Shown here: piece by piece, positions 10,191-21,649 of the stretch | How the letters are laid out: every line of letters starts with the position of its first letter | Position numbering within the stretch: position 1 is the first letter of the stretch | DNA from: Eledone cirrhosa | Taxonomy: Eukaryota; Mollusca; Cephalopoda; Octopoda; Eledonidae | Direction of reading: 5' to 3' | DNA: 64,000 nt | Assembly: GCA_964016885.1 (NCBI GenBank) | Contig: OZ024743.1 | Coordinates: 124,042,342-124,106,341, forward strand | Program-made: the position numbers and the translations under genes | The notes under the pieces: model-generated | Told to the model about the DNA's origin: nothing | What the model saw: only the letters and a program-made list of their open reading frames with translations | The model's database searches: none

Positions 10191-10319
10191 TATTGTAAAT
10201 AAATTAATGTTTGTATATCTCACAGAAAAAAATCTCTTCAACATTTTCTACTGAAAGAATCTTCTTCCTTTCTACTTTTTATATATATATATCAACTGGT
10301 GTGCTACTTTTCTACATTC

Positions 10320-10399
<80 letters not shown>

Positions 10400-10743
10400 A
10401 TACAATAACAGAGAAAGATTTAAGCTAAACTCCGACTGGTAACCATCTCACTCAACAAACATTAGGTTATACGTTAGTATAAGCCCAATTTAGTGTCTGG
10501 GGTGCTAACTATATGTATTTTGTGGAAAGCCAGTTGTATTATTTTATATGAGATATAATTAAAGTTAAAATATATCTCTCTTTCCAAACAATTGTTTCAT
10601 TATAAGTTTTCTACAAGTTGGGAGAATGTTTCCAGTTTACGTAGATGCCTAACATATTTTCATGTAAGAATATGTTTAGGTGGGCACTTATAAAGCGTCA
10701 GTGGAAGCCCATTAAACTTTGATATAATAAAAAATTCCTTACC

Positions 10744-10838
<95 letters not shown>

Positions 10839-12451
10839 ATATACAAACTTTTTGAGGTGTAGATGACAGTAGAGTAATCTAAAAGAACATTTCCCACGCA
10901 TTTGAGAAGGGGCAGAGCGTGTATGTGTGTTTTGTTTTAGAGAGATTATGAGTTCTCACAGAAATGATATAGTTATTGAAGGATCTCACGCATTCTTTGT
11001 ACTCTATGGTTGTTGTTTTATTGTATTTATTTGTTGTCAAATGTGACGCCTGTGAGTATACTAAATATATTTATGTTTTATGGTGATTTTCCGTCTTTTT
11101 TTTTTTTTTGTCTTGTATGTGTATTGTGAAGGTGCTTGTGAGTAATTCCTGTTCCGTGTGCGTGTTGAATGCAATGATTGGTTGTATTTGATATAACCTA
11201 AAAAGATGCGTCACTCTGACTGTTGCAGAAACTTGTTTTAAGGCAGTTGAAATTCGTGGGTGAATGGTTTTAATTCCTGGAAAAAAAAGATTGAAAAAGA
11301 CGCAATAAAAATTTGTCAGCGACCATTTAGCTCAATGGTTAGAGTAGTTAGCTGGTTTCTGAAATATATGGAGCTCGATCCTTCATAGCGACTGTTGACC
11401 ACTTTTTTTCCGTCTATAAGAAGCCTTTATCAGATTTTTAAAGTTATTTATAGCAACCAACTGTATTTACGGTTATTTTTCTGCGTCTGTGTTACCCTAC
11501 ATTGCAAAAATGTGTTGAAGCATGGTTTGAGTGTCAAACTCAATATGGATACAGAGAGAAAAGTAAGCAGATGAGTTGTGTGGATTGTACATGTTGGGTC
11601 TCCCCAGATCACACCTGTTCAAATAGTTCTAGGATTGAAAATATTCGAGGTCGCATAAGATAGTGTTAAGTGAGTGTGATACATAGCTTACTTGATCAGA
11701 GAATCAAACATTTCTGTAGTAGCTAGCAATCAAAGAAGCAGAGACTAAAAACATCTATTGACCAAACATTGTAGCATATTAGTGATCAATCTTTTCCAAA
11801 TCAGTCAAAATGCCGAGGAAGTTTAGGATTGTTAGGGGTGTAATTTAAGGAAGTGGTGCATGCAGTTCAGGATGTAGCAACTCATCTGCTTACCTTTCTC
11901 TCTGTATCCATATTGAGTCTGACATTCAAACCATGCATCAATAATAACAGAATAATATATTATGTTAACCTTCCTCGTAAATTTTTTTGTCATATCATAA
12001 CCTTTTCTCCACATATCACTATTTGCCAATTGCTAGACGTTCGGTGGAGTTGGGCCGCTGACAGTGAAGTTCTTGTCTTCACTGGCAGCTCGCCTTACTG
12101 AGGTGTCAGATGGTGCCCGTGAGGGTGCCTGGTTATTTCAGCGCCTTATCCTCGCCATCACCCGTGGTAATGCTTGCGAGAGTGTTGGCTTGCGTGAAAG
12201 TGTACAATTAACCCCCAAGGTGTGAGGTGTTGCCGATTGTCGCACTTGATGCGACAACTGTGAATAAATAGTTAATGTTTATATACCAAAATAAAATCAC
12301 CAAATAAAATATGATTTTATAGGTCATTTTGCTATAATCACTTTATGATTATTGAAAGCTGTAAATGTAATATGACCTGTTTGGACTGAAATTGTATTTT
12401 CTGGCCATTTTAAAGTGCAAAGAGCTAAACTAATCGCTACAACTAAACTGA

Positions 12452-12482
<31 letters not shown>

Positions 12483-12687
12483 ACACTTCCAATTCAGAAA
12501 CATTTCCACCGCCTCTGGTATTCTCACAAGGTTGTTATTATTTTTAGACCTTAAATATGAAGTTTTCTTTATCTTGGCAGTGTTAGTGATATGTGGTGAC
12601 TATCAGATTGTGAGGCCTTGCATTTGTAACTACTTTGAGAATTTTACTGCCATGTTCATATGTAGGGTTGTTTCTTTGACTTATAAT
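10191..12687. repeat. 2.7-kb tandem duplication, unit B
   Basis: Second copy of unit A. The (TA)n tract lies at 10322-10396, a shorter GA tract at 10768-10838, and the tRNA-like sequence and inverted repeat recur about 2.68 kb downstream of the unit A copies. Only scattered substitutions separate the copies, so the duplication is recent. Confidence 0.95.
11319..11390 (+). other. Degenerate tRNA-like sequence, second copy
   Basis: Copy of the unit A tRNA-like sequence; same caveats. Confidence 0.35.
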
Positions 12688-12868
12688 TGTTTCTACTTTT
12701 GGCACAGGGCCAGCAATTATCCAGTACATTACTGGTACTTTATTTTATCGACCCCGTAAGGATGAAAGGCAAAGTCAACCTCGGCGGGATTTGAACTCAG
12801 ATCGTAAAGAGACGTAACTATGCTGGAAAGCATGGCGTCCGACCCTCTACCGATACTGCCAATCCACC
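12688..12868 (-). mobile_element. tRNA-derived SINE, copy S3
   Basis: Same family as S1. A perfect 16-bp target-site duplication, ttctttgacttataat, lies at 12672-12687 and 12869-12884, showing that this is an original insertion site. Confidence 0.9.
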
Positions 12869-13089
12869 TTCTTTGACTTATAATGATCGTGTCTCGGTTG
12901 AAGGAAAGCAAAGCTCGCGCCGTTCCGCTCGGGATGAGGTGCGAAGTTTCTGTTTATGGAGATATTGCAAATTTTGGTATGAAGTCTCTATATTGCATAT
13001 GGATGATAACCAGGGCCAGATTAAGTCATTTTGAGGCCTTAAACACTTATAAAATTATCGTGTGACCCAACCACACACACACGCACACA

Positions 13090-13270
13090 GTACCAGATTT
13101 ACCATTGTGCTTAGGTGTGCTTAAGCATAGGGCCCCGTTGGCCGGGTGCGGAGGTGGGGGGGTTGCATCCCCCTGCCAGCCCCAAAAATTGTTTAACTCC
13201 TTTAGGGACCAAGTAAATGGCCTCATAACTGAACAAGCATAGGGCCTCATTTGTCCTAAATCCGGGACTG
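13090..13270. other. Repeat-like, GC-rich transposon edge
   Basis: Contains catagggccccgttgg and catagggcctcatttgtcc then aaatccgggactg, phrases typical of short non-autonomous DNA-transposon ends in invertebrates. A guess from composition and phrasing only. Confidence 0.25.
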
Positions 13271-13336
13271 CACACATACATATAAGAGGTGGAGAGGGAA
13301 GAGCAGCGTAAGGGCAGTCGACGGCAGGAAAATTGA

Positions 13337-14884
13337 ATGCCGAGGTCGCAGCGAGGTGGAGATGGCGGTACGGGGAAGGAAATAAGGCTTTCTGCCATCG
13401 TAGTTGACAACGTGGTGGATGGGATCGGCGTGGTTATGGGCATGGCGGTGGCGCAACCCACGAAGAACAAGGTGAGGCCGGTGCTGGACTTTCGGGAGCT
13501 GAACGAGCACGTGTCATGCCACACGGGTGGCGAGGTCACGGATGTCTGTGGGGAAACCCTGCATGAGTGGAGACGCATGACGGGGGGTTCAGCAATCGTA
13601 GATCTAAAGTCGGCATACTTGCAATTGCATATAGATGAGAAGCTCTGGCAGTATCAGCTGGTCAGGTATAAGGGCCGGACATATTGCCTGACCAGGCTCG
13701 GTTTCGGGCTGAGCTCCGCACCGAAGATCATGGCGGCGGTCCTCAAGACCATTCAGGGAAAGGCCGACAAGATGAAGGGGGCCACTAACTCCTACATTGA
13801 CGACATCCTAGTGGACGAGTCTGTAGTGTCGGCGGCGGAGGTCACGAGCCATTTACAGGGGTATGGATTGGCTGCGAAGCCGTCAGAAGCGTTGGAGGGA
13901 GGAGCCGCGCTGGGACTTAGGCTACGGCGAGACAGGACGGGCGTCTTGGTATTCCAGAGGGGAAATGAAGTTCCAGAACTGGGCCCAAGTATGAGTAGCC
14001 GGGAGCTTTTCTCGGTGTGTGGAAATTTGGTGGGTCACTACCCGATTGTTGGGTGGCTCCGGAGGGCATGCAGCTATGTCAAGAGACGAGCGGGATGGGT
14101 GACTTGGAGTGACAGAGTGGGAGAGAGGACGGTGGCCATGATGCAGGAGATCGTGGAGAGGGTGAAGGCCGACGACCCAGTGCGGGGACGCTGGTATGTT
14201 CCCAAATCGCAGAGCGGGACCGTATGGTGCGATGCCAGCAGCATAGCGCTGGGTGTCACGTTGGAGATAGGTGTTGAGGTCGGGGATGCAGCCTGGCTTA
14301 GGAAGAAGGATGACTGCAACCACATCAATGTGGCCGAACTGGACGCAGTGTTGAGAGGGGTGAACCTCGCCCTGAGGTGGGGACTGCGCACCATCGAGAT
14401 ACGCACCGACTCGGCTACTGTACTCGGATGGGTGAGATCAGTGCTCACCAGTGAGAAGAGAGTGCGAACGAGAGAGACGGCGGAGATGCTGATAAAGCGC
14501 CGCCTGGGAACTTTAGGAGAGCTGGCCACCGAGTTAGACCTGAGGCTGAGCGTAGTTTTCGTGCCCTCAGAGAAAAATAGGACAGACGTCTTAACCAGGG
14601 TGAAGAAAGCCTGGATGGAAGCGCCGGAGGAGGTAGAAGATGAGATAGCTGCCGTGTGTCGGCTGACCGAGTCGGATCTGAAAGGGTTGCATGACATGCA
14701 CCACATGGGAGTGGATAGGACCCTGTTCCTAGCCAGGAGAATCGACTCGGACGTTAACAGACACAGTGTTCAAAGGGTGGTTAGAGGCTGCGTCCGATGT
14801 GAGTCCATTGATCCCGCCCCGGTGTGCACGAAACGGGAAGCCTCCCGGTGGATCGCGATTGGAAGCGATTGGCGGTGGATGTAA
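13337..14884 (+). pseudogene. Retrotransposon pol: reverse transcriptase, RNase H, start of integrase
   Basis: A 515-residue open frame. The reverse transcriptase starts near VRPVLDFRELNEHV (about residue 45), has AIVDLKSAYLQLHI (first catalytic Asp), RLGFGLSSAPKIM, and the YIDD box near residue 154. RNase H follows with WCDASS (about 299), AELDAVLRG (about 335) and RTDSATVLGW (about 357), giving the expected acidic residues. The end carries an HH-CC integrase zinc finger (HDMHHMG ... GCVRCESID). The order matches Ty3/gypsy-like pol, of a divergent type seen widely in invertebrates. There is no recognisable gag or protease upstream, so it is 5' truncated. The frame breaks inside integrase near 14850. 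High GC sets it apart from its AT-rich surroundings and suggests a young insertion. Confidence 0.85.
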
Positions 14885-15627
14885 CGCACTACCGACAGGG
14901 AACGTACCTCTCGATGGTCGACTGTGGACCAGGACGGATGGCGATATGGGGGGAGATGAAGACTGGAACGGCCGAGGAAATCATGCGGACGTTGAGAGAG
15001 GTGTTCTTGGAGCGGGGCCCTGTGGACGAACTGCTGGTGGACAACAGCGCGGCGTTCCGCTCGGAGGCGCTGAGGGAGATGCTCGATGGATGGAAGGTGG
15101 ACCGTTTCTTCAGAGCAGCGCACAGGCCGAGCGGGAATGGAATTGTAGAGCGACACCACCGGACGATCAAGGCAATGGCGGAGCGGGGCCATATCTCACT
15201 AATGGAGGCAGTGTTCTGGTACAACATGTCCCCTCGGGTGGGACAGGTCGAGGAATCGGTGCCACACAGAGCAGTATTCAGATACGAGTGGCGGCACCCG
15301 TGCACGCCACCACAACGGCTAGTGGGGAGAGAGAATTCATTCGTGCAGGTGGGCGAAGAAGTCTGGGTTAAGCCCCCAGATGCACATTGCACATCTCAAT
15401 GGGGAAGGGCAACGGTGACGGCCGTAAATTCCCAGAACAATGTGTCCGTGGACGGAGTACCACGTCATGTCCTGGATGTCCGTATAATCACTGTGTCAAC
15501 GGACTCCGAGGAAGAGGAAACTCAAAGTGCCGCCCCAACACTGCGGAGATCGCAAAGAAGTCGCAAACCACCAACCTGGACAGCAGACTTTCATATGCAG
15601 AAGGACGAGGGGGAAATTGATCCTTGA
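14850..15627 (+). pseudogene. Retrotransposon integrase core, shifted frame
   Basis: Continuation of the pol above, one base out of frame; the shift lies roughly at 14848-14862. The integrase D-D-E signature is visible: LAVDVTHY (first Asp), LLVDNSAAF (second Asp) and NGIVERHHR (Glu). A basic, Ser-rich C-terminal tail (RRSQRSRKPP) ends at a TGA at 15625-15627. A G-rich, polypurine-like stretch follows at 15637-15655. With the frameshift it cannot be translated as one polyprotein unless the shift is programmed, and integrase is not the usual place for that. Confidence 0.82.
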
Positions 15628-15674
15628 GATCAGGGGTGTGGGGGGGCGTGTGGGTATGGTGCGGTGTGCGGTGG

Positions 15675-15756
15675 CCGGAAGCTGGGGAGTGCTCGACCGG
15701 AAGAGTGCTTGACCGGAAGGGTACTTGGCCGGAAGGGTGCTCGATCGGAAGGGCCA
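15675..15756 (+). repeat. 16-bp minisatellite downstream of pol
   Basis: ccggaag(g/a)gtgcttga repeats about four times with small changes, the first unit extended to 22 bp. It lies between the pol stop and AT-rich DNA, where the element's 3' terminal region would be; no second LTR copy is available for comparison. Confidence 0.7.
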
Positions 15757-16279
15757 GCAGATCGGTCTCTCTCTAGTGGTGACCAGGAATGGTGTGGACG
15801 CGAGCTTGGCAGCTCCTGGGTGTTAATGAGTTGGACGCACGTGGAAGAGGAGAAACCAGCCTTGGGATTTAGCGGCGCCTATGAAAAGCGGTAAGTGAGA
15901 TAGCTTTTTCGAACCACAATTTTAACAGTATATTTCGTTTAAAACAGCTGCTGTTTAGCTATTGATATTTTCTAGCACAGGCTGGTAAATAGGTGTTGGT
16001 CGTGTATGACCTCGATATGCTAGCAAGTTTATAACAAACTAACTCGATATTGTAGATACAACTGATCTGCAGACTACTACCACTTTCACTTTCTTGTGAA
16101 TTTTTAAAAACATAGCAAATAGTTTTGCGACGCCAGAGCTCTTACCATCTCCTCCCCTTTCCGTTCTGTTTCTTCTTTCTTTCTCTTTTTTTCTCTATAT
16201 TTCCTTATTCTTTCTTTCCCCTTTTTTTTATTATTGCTGTAATTATAGTTGTCATTAAAAGTAGAAAAAGTAGAAAAGT

Positions 16280-16282
<3 letters not shown>

Positions 16283-16314
<32 letters not shown>
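16283..16314. repeat. Poly-A tract
   Basis: About 32 A residues after repeated agtagaaa, joined directly to the SINE stack. Confidence 0.95.
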
Positions 16315-16317
<3 letters not shown>

Positions 16318-16341
16318 GAAACAATTATTATGAGTTCAAAT

Positions 16342-17107
16342 AGGGCGGTGGATTGGCAGTATCGGTAGAGGGCCGGACGCCATGCTTTGACGCATTCCGA
16401 GTTCAAATCCCGCCAAGGTTAACTTTGCCTTTCATCCTTACGGGGTCGATAAAATAAAGTACCAGTAATGCACTGGGTAATTGCTGGTCTTGTGCCAAAC
16501 GTAGAAACAATTATTATGAGTTCAAATAGGGCGGTGGATTGGCAATATCGGTAGAGGGTCAGACGCGATGCTTTGCTGCATAGAGTTACGGCCTTTTATG
16601 ATCTGAGTTCAAATCCCGCCGAGGTTAACTTTGCCTTTCACCTTACGGGGTCGATAAAATAAAGTACCAGTCACGCACTGGGGTCGATTTAATCGATTTT
16701 CCCCTCACCAAAAATTGCTGGCCTTGTGCCTATATAAGAAACAATTATTATGAGTTCAAATCCTGCTGAGGTTAACTTTGCCTTTCGTCCTTACTGGGTC
16801 GATAAAATAAATAACCAGTAATGCACTGGGTATTTGCTGGCCTTGTGCCAAAAGTAGAAACAATTATTAATCCCGCTGAGATTAACTTTGCCTTTCATCC
16901 TTACTGGGTCTATAAAATACAGCACCAGTAATGCACTGAGATAACTGCTGGCCTTGTGCCAAAAGTAGAAACAATTATTATTAAAGTACCAGTAATGCAC
17001 TGGAATAACTGCTGGCCTTGTGCCAAAAGTAGAAACAATTATTATTAAAGTACCAGTAATGCACTGGAATAATTGCTGGCTTTGTGACAAAAGTAGAAAC
17101 AATTATT
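16342..17107 (+). mobile_element. Stack of six tRNA-derived SINE copies, progressively 5'-truncated
   Basis: Six plus-strand copies follow one another. Copies 1 (16342-16520) and 2 (16528-16752) are nearly full length with the box A-like head. Copy 3 (16753-16868) starts at box B, copy 4 (16869-16980) just inside it, and copies 5 (16981-17043) and 6 (17044-17107) keep only about 63 bp from ttaaagtaccagtaatgcac. Junctions fall at the shared tail aagtagaaacaattatta. Copy 2 has an extra gtcgatttaatcgattttcc segment also found in the SINE at 23911-24126. Confidence 0.88.
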
Positions 17108-17471
17108 ACTGTTCTATATTATATTCTATTCCTACAGTTATACTGAATCACGTGCAGCATTATGCTAAATACGATATAGACAGAGAAATTTGAAATGGGA
17201 AGAGTCCCAAATGTAGAAAAAAAACGGTAGTATTAGACGATCACTATAAGTATTTTAGAAAATTCAGTAAATAACTGAGAAGAACCTCTATCCACTTTTT
17301 CCGTCTCTAAGGGTAATTTATCCTATTTTTTCAACTATATATATATATATATAGGAAAAAGTATAACCCCGACGGCAGAGCTCAAGCCGTTTCGACGGCT
17401 ATTTCTGTTGTTATATATATATTTCCTTTGTTATATATATATAGTCTGAACAGCACCCTTATTACTCCACC

Positions 17472-17640
17472 AGGAGTTAAGGCCCTTTTACCGTTTTATT
17501 ACAAAATGAATATTCTTGCGAAGAATATCATGTCTAAGTATCGAAGCGCTGGGGATGTTTGAAATTTGAAAAAGTAGGACATGATATTCTTCGCAAGAAT
17601 ATTCATTTTGTAATAAAACGGTAAAAGGGCCTTAACTCCT
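17472..17640. repeat. Hairpin with 63-bp arms
   Basis: 17472-17534 and 17578-17640 are perfect or near-perfect reverse complements (arm contains ggcccttttaccg and tattcttgcgaagaatat), with a 43-nt loop. Short TA tracts lie just upstream. No hammerhead core was found. Confidence 0.92.
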
Positions 17641-18045
17641 GTTCAGATTCCTAGAAAGTCTTGGGCATTTTAAAACGTGGTGGAGTCCATCCCTCACCAG
17701 GTCAGAACACAGCCAATTTCTTCTTCTTCGAGAGAGAGAGGGAGAGAGAGAGAGAGAAAGGGGATTGACTCAGTACGGGACTGGTATTTTATACATCAAC
17801 CCCGAAATTATAAAATATTATAAAATGCACAATAGTTTAAAAAAGATCTAATATTATAAGACATGAAAAACACTTAAGGCTACCCAAACACAGACAGATG
17901 AGAACTCACTATTTAAGTTGTGTCAGAGCACTCCACATTTCTGCTCACCCTCCACACATTATACTCGTTTGGGGGATCACCAAAATCACAGGCAAGCAGT
18001 TCTTCTGGATCAATGATTAAAAGGCTCATGTCTTCTTTTATATAC

Positions 18046-18373
18046 AGTGTACCCCCAGCATTCGCAGCCCTGGCATTCACAGTCCTGGTTATTCACGGAA
18101 TTTTCCTTACAATCTAACTTGTAATTCGCGGTATATTCGCGGAATCGTAAATATCTTCTGCAAATTTTTTATAGCTTCTTTCGTGGCAATACATATTTTT
18201 TCTTGTTTTTAACGCTAAATTATTAATAACAATATACCGTATTTGCCAGCCTATATTTTACATTATATTTTGATGTTAATAGGCATTTTTATTACTATGT
18301 CCAATATTCGCAGTTTTTCATTCTTCGTGAGTGCTCTAGGAAAGTAACCCTTGCAAATACTAGGGGACAACTG
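18046..18373. mobile_element. Tigger/pogo-type MITE
   Basis: Ends cagtgtacccccagcattcg and, inverted, cagttgtcccctagtatttg, each bordered by TA as expected for the TA target duplication of Tc1/mariner-Tigger elements. The interior (328 bp total) has no transposase; it repeats ttcgcgg-like subterminal motifs. Confidence 0.65.
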
Positions 18374-18419
18374 TATTTCTTTTGTTGTTAAAACCAAAAG
18401 TCTGTCTTTCAGGGTTTCT

Positions 18420-18580
18420 TGGTAAAGTGTCCCCAACTGTCAGTTCACCCTCATGGTTTCAATTTCAAGTACAAGGTCAGCAATTTTGACACGAGGCCAG
18501 CAATTCTGGCTCATGACCAACAGTTTGCTGCAAGGTCAGCAATGTTGGCACAATTCCACCAATTTTGAATTATGTATGCA
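18420..18580. repeat. Degenerate tandem of ggccagcaattttggcac
   Basis: Four imperfect copies of an approximately 35-bp phrase resembling the antisense 3' tail of the SINE (caaggccagcaat). Probably decayed SINE tails or a minisatellite seeded from one. Confidence 0.4.
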
Positions 18581-19162
18581 AAAAAATCCATTAAGAATCA
18601 TCAATAATAGAGAATAAAGTTACTTCATCATCACTTTTTTTCACTTGACACTAATGCATTGATTTAATGGAGAACTAATAAAATTCTATAACTAACTACA
18701 TGATCATACTCAACCAAACAATCAAATTGTATCTTAAACAGATAGTGATTTAAGCCATGTTCTCTCCATAAAATGAGAGAATTTTTGAACTCCAGTTAGA
18801 GGGATGACAGTTAGAGCATATCTCCATGTCTTTCCATCTCACTTAACTTTTGAAAATCATGAAACTGTGAAACTGGTAAAGTTATTGTAAATAAATCTTC
18901 TTTCTTAAAGACTCTAAGTGCATTTTGACTTCTTTTCTTTATATTCCTACCCATGTAGAATTTTTTTAAATCCCCTCCCTTTCTCTCTCTATATATATAT
19001 ATTTCAAATTTACCATCCATTATCAATGTTGGGGTTCGTAGGGTGGTCTTTGGGGAGATCAGAGATTTCCTTCCTGGCTGCTGTTTATTTTTTATTTAAA
19101 ATAATAAACGACCTGCCCAAACCGTGATAGCATGGAAAAGCAGGCATAAAATGATGATGATA

Positions 19163-19203
19163 ATTGTTTCTACTTTTGGCACAAGGCCAGTAATTATCCC
19201 ACT
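19163..19203 (-). mobile_element. SINE 3'-tail fragment
   Basis: Only the tail (ttgtttctacttttggcaca ... ccagtaattatccc) remains, joined to the LINE fragment beginning about 19215. Confidence 0.7.
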
Positions 19204-19214
19204 ACGTTATATAT

Positions 19215-20024
19215 ATGTATGATGCTACATGGCAGTGAGACATGGGCATTACGTGCAGAAAACCTGCGTAGACTGGAAAGGAACGAAGCATGCATGCTCC
19301 GTTGGATGTGTAATAGTAATATACGTGAACGGCAAAACATAAATGAACTAAGTGAGAAATTAGAAATAAGAGGGATCAGATGCTGTTTACTCGAGAGAAG
19401 ACTACGTTGGTATGGCCACGTGATGCGCATGAAAGACGACAGCTGTATAAAAAAGTGCAGGGCGATCAAAATTGATGGTAGATACGGAGTAGGTAGACCC
19501 AGAAAAACCTGGGACGATCTGATAAATTCCGACCTTGCACACTTGCACCTCTCTAAGACAATGTCACTGGACCGAGATCTTTGGCACTACGCAGTAATAG
19601 AGAAGACCCGCCTTGCCTATGTACAAAGCGAAACCTACAGTCAGTAGGCACCTCTTAACCAAATATACACCCCAATCCACTACCCTCCCACTCCCACCAA
19701 CACCACCCTCTCTCTATAAAGTTGGTACCACAACATCCAGTCCAAATAAATGAGATCGAGATCGTGTAGGTGTCACGAGAAAAAAACACACAGTCCACGC
19801 TGTAATGTGGCCGTGTAGGTAACACAGTAAAAAGTTCCCAGTTCCACACTGTAAATGTGGTTGGTGTTAGGAAGGCATCCAGCCGTAGAAAACCTGCCAG
19901 ATAGTCCTATATGAGCGAGACATGGTCACCCGACCAACCTTGCCTCAAGTGGGACAACTCCCGTCTAACCCATGCTAGCATGGAAAATGGACGTTAAACG
20001 AAGTTGATGATGATGATGACACAC
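19215..20024 (+). pseudogene. LINE 3' end: RT C-terminus and (GAT)n-tailed 3' UTR
   Basis: An open stretch to 19647 reads LHGSETWALRAENLRRLERN, then WMCNSNIRERQ, RLRWYGHVMRMKDD and GVGRPRKTWDDLI, the standard C-terminal order of RTE/Jockey-like non-LTR retrotransposons. The 3' UTR has the recurrent 'gtgtaggt...cacgrcaaaaa...cactgtaaa...ggttggtgttaggaagg' blocks and ends in GATGATGAT repeats at about 20010-20022. It is 5' truncated, as usual for LINEs. Confidence 0.85.
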
Positions 20025-20169
20025 CATATATATATATATACACAGACACATACATTTCAATATATATTATTTATATCCTGTTTAACTGGCACTCCTGTTT
20101 TGTGACATAAACTTCTAAAAACGCTCTGAATGTTTATTGGAAATAGTACATAGCTTTTCTTATGCATTT

Positions 20170-20497
20170 GCATAATAAAAGTGGTCGTATAAGTGTCACA
20201 ACAAAACAGCACCCAGTTCACACTGTAGAGTGTTGTGTAGGTGTCACGATAAAAAGGCACCCAGTCCACACTGTAGAGTGGTCGTGTAGGCGCCACAGTA
20301 AAAAGGCATCCAGCACTCACTGTAAATGAGGTTGGTGTTAAGAAGGGCATCCAGCTGTAGAAACCAAGCCAAAATCAGTTCTGTATGAGCAAGACATGGT
20401 CACTTGACCTAGCATTGCCCACAACAACCCATCTAACCAATGCTAGTGTGGAAGAATGGACGTAAAACGGTGAAGATGATGATGATGATGATGCCTT
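20170..20497 (+). repeat. LINE 3'-tail fragment
   Basis: Carries the same 3' UTR blocks (gtggtcgt..aggtgtcac, tccacactgtagagtgg, gaggttggtgttaagaaggg) and the GAT-repeat end. No coding part remains. Confidence 0.8.
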
Positions 20498-20689
20498 CAT
20501 TAGCAGTTGTAGTATTGTAGTCAAAGTGGAAACAGACTGAAAGTTCAGAGAGCTGTTATCTTTACTTTGAACAAAGAGTGTCTCTCTCAGAATGAAGAAC
20601 AAATTGTATGATGTTTGTGTTTCACATGCTATGTTGCATATAGTGGGTCTTGAATACAAAGGATTTCTGATTTGTGGGAAGAAATTTAG

Positions 20690-21030
20690 CATGCATGCTC
20701 TTTTGGATGTGTATTGTTATTGAACATGAACAATGGTGTATGAGTGAATTGAAAGCAAAGCTGAGTATAAGAGGAATCTGATGTGGTGTGCAGGAGAGAT
20801 GACTGTGCTGGTATGGGAATGTGATGTGTATGGAGTGAGTGAAAGTTGTATAAAGAAGTGCTGTGTATGGAACCTGTGGAAGAGGGAGTCCAAGAAAGAC
20901 ATAGGATGAAGTTGTGAAGAAGCATCTCGAGAAACTGAAACTCACAAAGGAGATGACACAGGACTGTGTTGACTGGTGACTTGCTATGCTAGAAAAGATC
21001 TACCCACCAGTACAAGCACTGTTACACTAA
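20690..21030 (+). pseudogene. Decayed LINE RT C-terminal fragment
   Basis: Nucleotide-level match to the 19.2-kb LINE (gcatgcatgctcttttggat, agcaaagctgagtataagag, gtgtgcaggagag, tatggg.atgtgatgtgtatgg) with many stops. Confidence 0.65.
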
Positions 21031-21189
21031 AAGTAAATGTGTTGAAGATGGAGATAGAGATCAAAGATTTAATCACAACCTTCTCTTCTATGACCTTGCT
21101 ATGATACCCCCTACAACATGCTGACTGATTTAGGAGGAAGTAGGATGTTTGATCCCTCTGCCTCTATCCAATTTGTCCCCTACCCTTCT

Positions 21190-21590
21190 TCTTCTTCCCC
21201 CACTTATTCCTGAGACGGTCATGGGGGAAGAGTCCTCAAACACTCCCTCCAGCAGGTCCTGTCAGAAGCAACCATCTTTAACTGATCCGGCTGGATCCCC
21301 AAAGGAGACCAGCTAAGATCATGGATGTTATCCAACCATCTTCCTCGGGGTCTTTTCCTGGGTCTCCTGATGGCTGGTTTTGCCCGTAAAATCTGTCCAG
21401 CAACTCTTTCCTGAAATGTTCTAACCACATGCCCATAGTATCGTAGCTGTGATCTCTCAATTCAGAGAAGTAGTGACTCTACCTGGAGTGAATCTCTGAT
21501 CTCTGAGCTACGCAGTCTATCAAGTAACGTTACTCCAAAGACCCTTCGGAGGAACCCCATTACAGTCACTTGTATTTGCGATCGATTCTT
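21190..21590 (-). pseudogene. LINE 3' fragment (same family as 28.3-28.6 kb)
   Basis: On the minus strand it reads ERSQLRYYGHVVRTFQERVA, then RFYGQNQPSGDPGKDP and RGRWLDNI, matching the plus-strand sequence at 28310-28540. Frames are broken. Confidence 0.75.
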
Positions 21591-21649
21591 TCAGGAATTA
21601 CCCAAGATTCATGACCCACCACTATTATATATCTTAACTTGGCAAAGGC

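Noticed and set aside
14074..14706. Minus-strand frames of 133-210 residues over pol
   Set aside because: Antisense shadows of the GC-rich RT-RNase H coding strand.
17340..17440. Possible ribozyme from the gccgtttcgacggc hairpin
   Set aside because: Contains a CGAAAC-like string on the minus strand but no CUGANGA core in the correct order.
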